In this document: positions 35,229-44,230 of the stretch, piece by piece
Layout: the number at the start of each line of letters is the position of its first letter
Numbering within the stretch: the stretch's first letter is position 1
NCBI RefSeq assembly: GCF_008728515.1
Contig: NC_044977.1
Location: forward strand, 172,531,139-172,595,138
From: Papio anubis
Taxonomy: Eukaryota; Chordata; Mammalia; Primates; Cercopithecidae
Length of the DNA: 64,000 nucleotides
Direction: 5' to 3'
The notes under the pieces: model-generated
What the model saw: only the letters and a program-made list of their open reading frames with translations
Databases searched by the model: none
Told to the model about the DNA's origin: nothing
Translations under genes and position numbers: made by a program

Positions 35229-35443
35229 ACAATGAGAACACATGGACACAGGGAGGGGAACATCACACACCTGGGCTTGTTGGTGGGTGGGGGTTTGGGG
35301 GAAGGATAGCATTAGGAGAAATACCTAATGTAAATGACGAGTTGATGGGTGCAGCAAACCAACATGGCACATGTATGCCTATGTAACAAACCTGCATGTT
35401 GTGCACATGTACACCAGAACTTAAAGTATAATTAAAAAAAAAG
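35229..35443 (+). other. L1 3' UTR with G-rich tract and A-tail
   Basis: It follows the ORF2 stop. It contains GGTGGGTGGGGGTTTGGGGG at 35282-35301 (four G-runs with short loops, the conserved quadruplex-prone tract of L1 3' UTRs) and ends with 'cttaaagtataattaaaaaa'. Confidence 0.9.
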
Positions 35444-35479
35444 AAGAGAGATAAAAGAAGGGAAGTTGTATCAGGTACA

Positions 35480-36015
35480 GATGTTACATATGCCATCCAA
35501 AAAACTAGCAGCATAAAAAACCCTTTATTATGCTCATGGAGTCTATGGATCAGGAATTTAGACAAGGCTCAGCAGGAATGGTTTGACTCTGCTCTATATC
35601 TGAGGCCTAATCTGGGGAAATATAAACATTTGGAGTGAGGTCACAGTTAGGGCTTAGTATCTTCTGTGGGCGTCTTGATTCATTATATTCATCAGTGTGG
35701 AACCTAGGATTTGATGACTTAGGAATACTTGACTCAGGAAAGCCTGCTGATGAGAGCATATGTGATCCTTTTCATGTGATCCTTTTTAGAGCATGGTAGC
35801 TTCAGGGGAGTTGGACTGTTACATAAAGCTTCAGGGTTACAAAAGTTAATGTCCTTGCAAACAAGGCGCAAGCTGCATTACCTTGTATGATCTCACCCAC
35901 TAGTTTTAAGAATCATGAGGCAGCCCAGAATTAAGTGGGGGTGGGGACAGACTCCATCTTTTAATGGAAGGAGTGCCTAAAATTTTGTAAACAGGCCTAC
36001 AATTTCCAACTCCTT
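35480..36015 (-). mobile_element. MLT1-like MaLR LTR, antisense, diverged
   Basis: 'ccctttattatgctcatgga', 'tctatggatcaggaatttag' and, near the far end, 'gggtggggacagactccatc' follow the reverse-complement order of this LTR family. The L1 at 30509 inserted next to its left end. Confidence 0.55.
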
Positions 36016-37398
36016 GAAACGTTAGTTCAAACTGTGAGAAAGCAAATCAAGGCTCCTAGATTAACCACAATTTAAGAATCCTCCCCCAAGGAGATAATGC
36101 AAGTTATTCTCCATTTTGATAATTTTTTATCTCTAGGCAGAAATTATCTTACACAATTCAAACATTACAGAACCAAGAAGACAACATTTTCCCTTAATGC
36201 TGTGAACAAGAGGAACCTAAAACTTTAAGAAGCAGATTATGATCTACAATGGGTAAGAAAAGGAACATTTTTTGCTGACTCACCTTACAACTAGAAAAAT
36301 GCAGCTTGCACAAAGGCTGAGGTGTTCCAGAAGGGGAAACAGAGAGCTGTAGCTGGGGAAGCTGGCAGATTGTCAAGGTGAGAGGACCTCAAGAATATAA
36401 AGTGAAGTAATCTGCTGGGAGCAATATTCATATTTGTAAATATCACTGGGGCAACTAATGCACCCTTACCTGAAATCACCCAGAACTTGATTTCTTTTTA
36501 GTTATTATATTTCAACGAAAGACTCAGATTGCTGTGACTTGACTCTTGCAATTTCTGGTAGTCAAGGTAACATTTGTTGTTGTTTTCCAGAACAGTATAC
36601 CACTCTGAACCATAAATCTGCAATTAATCCTCCAAAACAACTCGTGATGATGAACTGTTTGGCATTATCAATTTCTGTTTTCCTCCAGGTGCCAAATACA
36701 TAGAGTTCTTAAAATGCCTCAGGCAATCAAAATACTACTTTGGAATATTTCCTTTCTCTTTGGGTTTTCTTTTCTCCTATCATCTTTCTAAAATGGTGTA
36801 AAGGAGATGATGGAAGGTAAAGAAAACAATTCTGACATCTGGGGAATATAAGAGAAACACACTTAATTTTTAAAATTAAGTCTTATAATTGTAGCTTATG
36901 TTAGTGATGGCTTTTGTATGTAGATGATAAGCATATGGCAAGTTGAGAAGGGCACGTCTCTGATGTCATGTGTCCAAAACGAGTGGAACTAAAGAAGAAA
37001 CACTTGTCCCAGATGATACTGTTGCTCAATATCAAAATCAATTAATGTTTACCTGACACTATTGGAATACACAGAGCTGGAGCAATTTCATCTGTAGGAA
37101 TTATTTGGGCTTCTGACTTAGCAGATGTAGAGGGTCTTTTGAGATATCAACATTCTTAAAGGTTTGAGAGTTCACTTTTACTGGGGAAAATTAAAAGAGC
37201 AAACAAAAATTAATGACAATTGAAGAAATCGCCTATTCTCACACCTAGGGTGGAATATGAATGCTTAGTCATCATTCAGGTGGATGTTCCCATTACTTTA
37301 CAAGAAACAATCAGGACTCCATGACCACCAGCAAGGTTAGGCTTTAAATAGTAAATGTGAAAGATGCAAGAAAATAGATTGAATTGTATTTCTGTGCT
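36016..37398. other. No gene recognised
   Basis: Unassigned. The 20-mer ACAATTCAAACATTACAGAA at 36153-36172 recurs exactly at 39281-39300. Confidence 0.45.
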
Positions 37399-37420
37399 AC
37401 ACACACACACACACACACAC
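37399..37420. repeat. (AC)11 microsatellite
   Basis: Pure AC dinucleotide run. Confidence 0.97.
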
Positions 37421-37711
37421 TTCCTCACCTCTGTCAATCTGTTAGGATCTCACAACCCAGCACATGTGACCTACCCCAGTGGGTCAAGCCAACTTTTATC
37501 CACCTGGATCAGATTACATAACCTTGTTGTTTACAGACCTCTCCATCTTATTGCAAGAACAAACTTGTAACACAAGTATCAAGCCCAGAAAATATCTGTC
37601 ATCTTAATTTCCAAAAGTTAACGATGGAAAACATATCAGCAATTTCTTGATGGTTGGTTTGGATTGAGGTTGGGTAGAAGATGCCACCTCTTTAGGATTT
37701 TCCTTAGAGAT
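37421..37711. other. No gene recognised
   Basis: Unassigned. Confidence 0.4.
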
Positions 37712-37888
37712 AATAAGTGTCTTCTATGTGCCATGGTATGTGGTGGGTGATTTAGTACACGTTATCTCATTTAATCGACCCATTATGGAGATAATTGAGG
37801 CTCAGAGATATGCAGCAAATTCTTAAGGTCACACAGATCATGCAGCAAAACTAAGTCTGGGTCCAAGGAGTTCTAACTCCACCTCATG
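37712..37888 (-). mobile_element. MIR SINE, antisense
   Basis: 'ttctatgtgccatggtatgt', 'acgttatctcatttaatcga', 'ttcttaaggtcacacagatc' and 'aagtctgggtccaaggag' are reverse-complement MIR in order. Confidence 0.85.
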
Positions 37889-38000
37889 AGATCCTTAAAG
37901 CAGTATCCCTGTCCAGGATTACCTTCTCACTTTCACCAGTCTGTTTAGGGATCATCCAGCCTATGCTGATTTTTCCCTCCTCCATTCTTGTGGATGTGGG

Positions 38001-38069
38001 CCTATACCTCTTATTCACCTATACCTCTTATTAATACTGTTATTAACAACATATTAATACTGTTATTAA
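38001..38069. repeat. Nested short tandem duplications
   Basis: CCTATACCTCTTATT occurs at 38001-38015 and 38018-38032. ATTAATACTGTTATTAA occurs at 38030-38046 and 38053-38069. All pairs are perfect. They abut the left edge of the larger duplication that starts at 38059. Confidence 0.93.
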
Positions 38070-38172
38070 TATAAAACTACCAAGTTTTTTCATTTTAACT
38101 AATAGTTTCTTATCATATGATTGTAAATGCTTCATTATCCATTTCTCTAATGATACTAATTTAAATGGTTTT
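38059..38172. repeat. 114-bp local duplication, copy 1 (likely derived)
   Basis: Aligns without gaps to 38593-38706 in the same orientation with 12 mismatches in 114 positions by eye. The shared core includes GTAAATGCTTCATTATCCAT. Its flanks are not L1-like, unlike copy 2. Confidence 0.88.
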
Positions 38173-38399
38173 AACCTGCATTGTATTGCCTGCTTAATTT
38201 TTTTAACTTCTGTTTCCAGAGAAAACTAAAACAATCTTTAAAATTTCAGAGAATAATGTGAAAAACACCATTGTACCAAATACTCATAATTGGCTTTTAT
38301 TTACTTTTTATAATATACTTGTTGGTCTTATAAAAAAATGAAGGATGCACCAATAAAGTTGAAGACCTCTTTGTTCCTGAACTTCATTCCTACTTCACT

Positions 38400-38945
38400 C
38401 TTTCCATTCCCAGAGTGATTCATCACCATGAATTTGACATATATTCTTTCAGTGCGTGCCTTTATACTTTTACTTCATATGCATTTTTCCATAAGTAGTA
38501 CGTAGCATTGTGTGTATTTTTTAAATTTACATACTCTCATACAATGTGTTTTCTATAATTTGCCTTTTATCATTAATATCTGTTAGGGATATACTGTTTT
38601 TAATATAAAACTACGTAGTTTATTCTTTTTAACTAATAGTATCTGATCATATGAATGTAAATGCTTCATTATCCATCTCTCTAATTATACTAATTTAGGT
38701 GGTTTTCAATTTTTGGTTGCATAGAACATACTTCTACATTTTTTCTTATTTTAATGTATAAGTTTTCTCTAGATTATATACCTAAAGTTGGAATTACTGC
38801 ACTGTAGGATATCTTGTTTTCAATCTTACTAGATCTGCCAAGTTTCCCTCTAAAGCTATTGTACCAATTTATTCTCCTTCCAGAAGTATAATGTGAGACT
38901 GTTCATTTCACCACATGCTAGCCCATGCTTGGAGTTGCCCAGTGC
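38400..38945 (-). mobile_element. Old L1 (L1M) 3' region, antisense
   Basis: The order is consistent with the reverse complement of old L1: 'ttcccagagtgattcatcac', 'actctcatacaatgtgtttt', 'aaagttggaattactgcact', 'tctgccaagtttccctctaa' and 'gtaccaatttattctccttc'. It contains copy 2 of the duplication in its normal L1 context. Confidence 0.6.
38593..38706. repeat. 114-bp local duplication, copy 2 (likely source)
   Basis: Gapless partner of 38059-38172. It lies within antisense L1M sequence that continues on both sides. Confidence 0.88.
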
Positions 38946-39599
38946 TAACTATCTTTTAATGAGGTTGTTTATTTCCTTAGTCAGCGGTCAGTCTCTTACA
39001 GGAAGCATACTGTATTTACATTTGTTGACGTCCTTGGGGTTCTACGGTGGCTAATCTATATTGCACTTGATATTTATGGATTAACTGATTGGCCTACTGT
39101 CGTCCACTGCCAAATGATTCCCCATGATCTGCTGAAGTATGTAGGTAACATCCACACCTCTCTGAATGCAATTGCTCATATTGTCTTAGAGTATCTTAAA
39201 TACGGTAACTTAAAACCCCCACAGAATAGGATGTAAATCATTTGCTTCAGAAATAGAAATGATGTAACTCATAGGCTATTACAATTCAAACATTACAGAA
39301 TTCAAATTCTGTAATTTGAGATTACAAATGAGATAACTCATAGGCTGTTACAACCAAATTAAGAACATTTAATGATCATAATTAATTAGTCAAAAGTTGA
39401 GCTCATGTACTCAAGTAATTTGCATGTGTACCTCTTCATTTACACCGGCTGTAGCTAATGGTTTTATAATAGAGGCAGTTTTCTTCTACACCATTCTACC
39501 CTCCAGAGTATTATTTATTTTTAACTGGGCTTTTTTTTCCTCTTGTTTATTCATGTTCCCCCTCTCTCCCAATCAGTATGTAAAAATACTCATGTCTTC
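38946..39599. other. No gene recognised; contains a hairpin
   Basis: A direct repeat 'actcataggctRttacaa' occurs near 39267 and 39336, with a perfect inverted repeat between the copies (39292-39315). No repeat family recognised. Confidence 0.45.
39292..39315. repeat. Inverted repeat, 10-bp arms, 4-base loop
   Basis: ATTACAGAAT, then TCAA, then ATTCTGTAAT: a perfect stem-loop by sequence. Confidence 0.9.
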
Positions 39600-40420
39600 A
39601 TCATTAAAAAAAAAAGTTCTCCTTCACTTTCATATGGTCACCAGTTTCCCTGAATCTCTCACCTTTGCTCACTACCAAACTTCTCTAAATCAGTTCTTCT
39701 TTCTCAGTGTACTCCTTTCTGGCTATGATTCCCATCACTCCACTGAATCATCTCTTACCAGTAACTTAATATTACTCAATACAATGTCCATCTTTGTGGC
39801 CCGCATCTTACCTGATCTCTGTGGAGTGTCCTAATTCTTGATGCTTCCTGCCTTTTTGAAACCATTGCTTCCCTTGGGTCCTGGCTCTGCTTTTCCAGTC
39901 TCACTTTCTATCCAGTTAAATATTGGAGTTCTTTAAGATTCAGTCTAAGTCCTCTTTCTACTTCACTTTATAGCTTCATTCTTAGATTAACTCATGCAGG
40001 TTTATAATATAGATTACTGAAATGCAGAACTCCAGCCAAGATTTATTTGCACTCTAGATCTGAGTATATAATGATTTTTGGATAAACCATTGGGATTAGG
40101 CACCTCAAATATAATATTCCCTAAATAAAGCTCATGTTCATTTATCCATACCTATTTATGCCTCTATTACTGATGTCATTACCATTCATTTGGTATCACA
40201 GACCAATAAGCTAAAAGTTATATTTGCCTCATCTTTCCTTTCTTACCCTTACCGTATCCACTGCACCCTGTAGATTTCACTTCCTTTGCATGGCTCATAT
40301 TTGTCTACTTTGCCTCACCCCCCCCCCCCCCCCCCCGCCACCCCTACCCTTGTCCATCTTTTTCACCAGCTGTCACAAAAGTCTCTAAACTGGTAGTACA
40401 TGCTACTTACTCTCTTCAGA
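39600..40420 (+). mobile_element. L2 LINE, sense, 5' part of a split copy
   Basis: The order is L2-like in sense: 'tgtggagtgtcctaattctt', 'tattggagttctttaagatt', 'cagtctaagtcctctttcta' and 'tcttacccttaccgtatcc'. A 145-codon frame at 39397-39834 overlaps it. It resumes at 41085 after the LTR and Alu insertions. Confidence 0.65.
40318..40336. repeat. C19 homopolymer
   Basis: Nineteen consecutive C residues, followed by GCCACCCCTACCC. The opposite strand is a G19 run. Long C runs are far rarer in primate DNA than A or T runs. Confidence 0.97.
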
Positions 40421-40695
40421 ATTGCATCAGCATCCTTTTGCTGCTATAACAAAATACAGCAACTTAATGTCTTAAAACAACACGAATTTATTATCTTATT
40501 AATCTGGGGTTCAGAAGTTCTAAAATCAAGGTTTTGGCAAGGGCGCATTCCTTCTGGAGGCTCTGAGGGACAATTTGCTTCTCAGCCTTTTCCAGCTTCT
40601 AGAGGCCACTGTGTCCCTTGGCTCTATCTAGCCCTTTTCTTGACAATCCCTACTATCCCTGTTACATCATATCTGACCCTGACCCTCCTGCCTCT
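40421..40695 (-). mobile_element. MaLR/MLT1-like LTR, antisense, first part
   Basis: 'cttttgctgctataacaaaa', 'gaatttattatcttatta', 'attccttctggaggctctga' and 'ttccagcttctagaggccac' match a reverse-complement MaLR-like LTR. It is split by an Alu and resumes at 40931. Confidence 0.6.
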
Positions 40696-40930
40696 ATTTT
40701 TCTTTTGAGACAGTGTCTTACTCCATTGCCCAGGCTGAAGTGTAGTGGCATTATCACAGCTCATTGCAGCTCTTACCATCCAGACTCAAGCAGCCCTCCT
40801 ACTTCAGCCTCCTAAGTAGCTGGGACTGTAGGCATGCACCACCACACCCAGCTAATTTTACTATTTTTAAAAATCTTTTGTAGAGATGGAGTCTCACTGT
40901 GTTGCCCAGGCTGGTCTTGAACTCCTGGCC
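40696..40930 (-). mobile_element. Alu (AluJ-like), antisense, 5'-truncated
   Basis: 'ttttgagacagtgtcttact', 'cattgcccaggctgaagtgt', 'cctaagtagctgggactgta' and 'ttgcccaggctggtcttgaa', ending at GAACTCCTGGCC. The last ~60 bp (the Alu 5' end) are missing, giving a 5'-truncated insertion. Confidence 0.88.
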
Positions 40931-41085
40931 TTTTATAAGAACCCTTGGGATTACCAGGCTATTTTCTTATTTCAAAATTTTAACTTAATGCACCTGCAAA
41001 GTCCCTTTTGCCATGCAAGGTAATGCACTCACAGATTCCAGGATTAGGATGTGGACATCTTAGAGGGCTATTATTCATTTTCCCA
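40931..41085 (-). mobile_element. MaLR/MLT1-like LTR, antisense, second part
   Basis: 'ttataagaacccttgggatt', 'atgcacctgcaaagtccctt', 'gccatgcaaggtaatgcact' and 'aggatgtggacatcttagag' continue the LTR interrupted at 40695. Confidence 0.6.
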
Positions 41086-41345
41086 TAGGAATACTCCTCC
41101 CCTCCACTCTCCTCCCTTCTCAATTTGTTAACCTTCAGTGTTACTTCAGAGTTTAGTTCAGATGTCACATTCTCGCCCTTATTCCGTGGAGTCAAGTTTG
41201 TCTCTTAGAAATGTGAACATCCTTATCTCATTTGTGTATTTACTTAACTCATGTTCACCTAGCTCGCCAGTCAGTAGGCCTTATTAAAGCAGCAACACAT
41301 TGATTTTCTCACTATTTTGTTTCCACACCCAGCAGCACATCTGTA
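41086..41345 (+). mobile_element. L2 LINE, sense, 3' part of the split copy
   Basis: 'agtttagttcagatgtcaca' and 'tctcatttgtgtatttactt' are L2 3' region landmarks in sense, continuing 39600-40420. Confidence 0.55.
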
Positions 41346-41469
41346 ACATTGGAGGCTGTGGTTTTTAAAACCTATAATTGGCTCTGTAGTTTTGATTTGA
41401 TTTGTTACAAAACATGATTTTATTTTTTTCCTTTGATTTGAGGTAAATAATTAGACTTACAGAAAAAAA

Positions 41470-42312
41470 AAAAATCCTTTTCAAAGGAGCTCAAACAACT
41501 CAATAGCAAAAAAACTAAATAATTTGATTAAAAAATTGACAAAAGATCTGAACCAACAGTTCTCAAAAGAAGACAAATGGCCAAGTATATGAAAAAATGC
41601 TCAACATCACAAATCATTAGAGAAGTGCAAATTAAAACCGCAATGTGATGTTATCTCACCCCAGTTAGAATGGCTTGTATCAAAAAGACAGTAACAGATG
41701 CTGGCAAGGATGTGGAGAAAGGGTAGCCCTTGTACACTCTTGGTGGGAATGTAAATTAGTACGGCCTCTGTGGAGAACAGTATACAAGTTCCTCAAAAAT
41801 TAAAACTAGAACTGCTGGATGGTCCAGCAATTCTATCACTAGGTATATATTCAAAAGGAAGGGAATTAATATACCAAAAATAATTCTGCCTGCCCATGAT
41901 TTTTGCAGAAGTATTTATAGTAGCCAAAATATGGAATCAACCTAAGTGTCCATTAATGGAAGAATAAATAAAGAAAATATGATATGTAAATCTAATTAAA
42001 TATTATTCAGCTATAAAAAAGAATGAAATCCTGTCATTTGTAGCAACATCGATGGAACTGGAGGTCATTCTATTAAGTGAAATAAGCCAAGCACAGACCG
42101 GCAAATATAGCATATTCTCACTCACGTGTGGGAGTTAAAAAATAACGGATCTTATGAAGGTACAGAGTAGACTGGTGCTTACCAGAAGCCAGAATGGTGG
42201 GGGGGCATGAAGGGGAGAAAGAATACAAATGTATTTATTAACACTGAATTTTATACTTAAAATTGCAAAGATAGTAAATTTTATATGTATATTTTACCTC
42301 AATATAAAAAGA
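41470..42312 (+). mobile_element. L1M LINE 3' end (ORF2 end and 3' UTR)
   Basis: A clear old L1 in sense: 'gctcaaacaactcaatagca', 'aatgctcaacatcacaaatc', 'ttatctcaccccagttagaa', 'ctcttggtgggaatgtaaat', 'tgtccattaatggaagaata' and 'gaaataagccaagcacagac'. It continues into a 3' UTR ending in 'acctcaatataaaaag'. Heavily mutated. Confidence 0.92.
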
Positions 42313-43296
42313 AAAAAATTTCCAATTAAAATTTTTTTCTTATAAAGTTATTTGTAATTCCAAAAAACCTAAAAACATCCTCTTGTGAAAATTTGAATAA
42401 TTAATTATATTTAGAAAAAAAACAAAAGTTTTGTTTGATTAGAAAGTAATGCAGAAGAACAGAAGACTTTTTCAATGTTAGAGTTTTCAGAATCCCACTT
42501 TTCTCCTCAAGTTTATATATATATAAATCTCCTTTATTAAGACAAATGATACATGACATTATTACAACTGGAGCACCATTGACCATTACAAAAGTTATTT
42601 ATTTCTGAAAGCTTTGCTTGTCACAAATTGGAATTTTATTCTGTTTCCCGCAGTTGTATTTAACACTTGACTATAAGAAATAGAATTTCTTTAAAGAAAT
42701 TATTTTGAAATCTGACCAAAACACTTGATGACATTAAATATATCTTTGGTGAAAATAATAAAGAATGCAACTTGTAAAAATGAGAGTTTTCTTTATGAAT
42801 AATTCAGCTGGTAAATAAGAGAACAGATGTGGAAATTCAATGTGACTTTTTTTTCCCAAAGGAAAAAGAGTGGTTGGGGAAAATAATAAAATGTATTGCT
42901 TGATCAAAAACTAGGATCTGTAGGCTATAAAATCAGAGTAGATAAAAGGTATACTGAAACCATGGAGTAGAACAAGAGAAATAGGAAAAACTTTTGTAGA
43001 CATAACAACTGAATGAAGCTTCTTTTTGGAAAATGGTAGATTTAGAAGTAAAGGTGCCTATAAAATAAAAGATTATTTCATCAGTGAGTGAATTGTTAAC
43101 CAAGAACATCTGAAAGTTTAGGATCTAATTAGGAGTGATTAGCACATTGTGCAAAAGCTCTGTATGTGGACACATGGTTCATGGGAGAGAAATGGGTAGT
43201 TTTATAGAGGCAGAACAATTTAACGTTGATTGAAAATCAGTTATTTTCAAATGTAATAAATAAAAGTACCCATCTCAAGAAGCTCAGTTTGGTTAA
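42313..43296. other. No gene recognised; very AT-rich
   Basis: Unassigned. Confidence 0.45.
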
Positions 43297-43372
43297 AGAA
43301 ACATTTATTGAGTGCCTACTACTGCATGCTGGCTGCTTTGCTGGAACTGATGAGAACAAAATCCAAGCAAAG
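43297..43372 (-). mobile_element. L2 LINE 3' end fragment, antisense
   Basis: 'acatttattgagtgcctact' followed by 'gctggaactgatgagaaca' corresponds to a reverse-complement L2 terminus. Confidence 0.6.
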
Positions 43373-43799
43373 CCAATCAACGAGACTCAATTCCAGTATT
43401 TTTGTTGGAAGCAAAGATGAAAGATAACCATTTCTACACTAGAAAGACTCCAGTCTCTCAATTTGAATATCATATGAAACAAGACCTCAAATTGTTTAAG
43501 AAAAAAACGTTAAATTGCATGTGAATACATGACCACATTTATAAAAGCAACATGTTTTTGAACTTTGTTTTACCATTATGGATTGCCAGCACTGACCAAA
43601 ATATAGACGATTATAGGCACTAAATAATAGTAATGGTAAAAATAAAAATAGTAATAATAATTTTAAAAATGGTAAACAAAATTTACTATTTTGGTTTACC
43701 TGCACCTTTATAATTTCCTACTATATTTCCTACTGTAAAAATTCCAAATGAACATCCTTTGACCTCGACATTTTCCCTAAATATAATATTTTCTTAGGA
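43373..43799. other. No gene recognised
   Basis: Unassigned and AT-rich. Confidence 0.4.
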
Positions 43800-44230
43800 T
43801 ACATTTTAATCAGTAAATCAAAAGATGAGGACATTTTAATGTAATCAGTAGGTCAGAAGATCAGGATATTTTAGGATATTTGAGAAATACTGCTAAGTTG
43901 CTTTCCAAAAAGTTCTGTCAATAAGTTAGTAGCTATCAGGAATATGTAAAAGAGTCTCGTGTTGCCTTTCTGGAACTGAGGAATGCTCTGTCTATCCACA
44001 CATATGATATGGGGTGTGTGTATGTATGTATGTGTACAAATCTTCATTTGAAAGATGAAAATGATATCTCATTTAAAATTGCATTGATTTGACTATTAAT
44101 GAATTGAAAATGTTTACACCATTTATTAGGTACTAACATTATTTTCTTTTAAAATCTTTCATTCTCATCCATTGTTCATTTTTGAACTGGAAAAAAATTA
44201 TTTTTTCTTCTTCATTTGTTTGACTTCTTT
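43800..44230 (-). mobile_element. Old L1 (L1M) fragment, antisense
   Basis: 'ctaagttgctttccaaaaag', 'gatgaaaatgatatctcatt', 'gcattgatttgactattaat' and 'tcattctcatccattgttca' follow the reverse-complement old-L1 order. Confidence 0.55.

Larger units (their letters stand above)
30509..35443 (+). mobile_element. Primate L1 (L1PA/L1PB-like), 5'-complete, internally deleted, with TSD
   Basis: The element begins at the canonical L1 start (GGAACTCTTCCAAGATTGCC) and ends in an A-tail at 35433-35443. A 14-bp TSD flanks it: AAGAGAAATAAAAG at 30495-30508 and AAGAGAGATAAAAG at 35444-35457, with one mismatch. It therefore inserted as a full-length copy. At 4.9 kb instead of about 6.2-6.4 kb, it has lost about 1.4 kb in the middle at about 32291-32303. 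ORF1 and ORF2 are broken by substitutions and indels, so it cannot move by itself. Confidence 0.95.

Noticed and set aside
39397..39834. 145-codon open frame on the plus strand
   Set aside because: It overlaps an L2 in sense and shows no domain or codon pattern beyond that; an L2 relic or chance frame.
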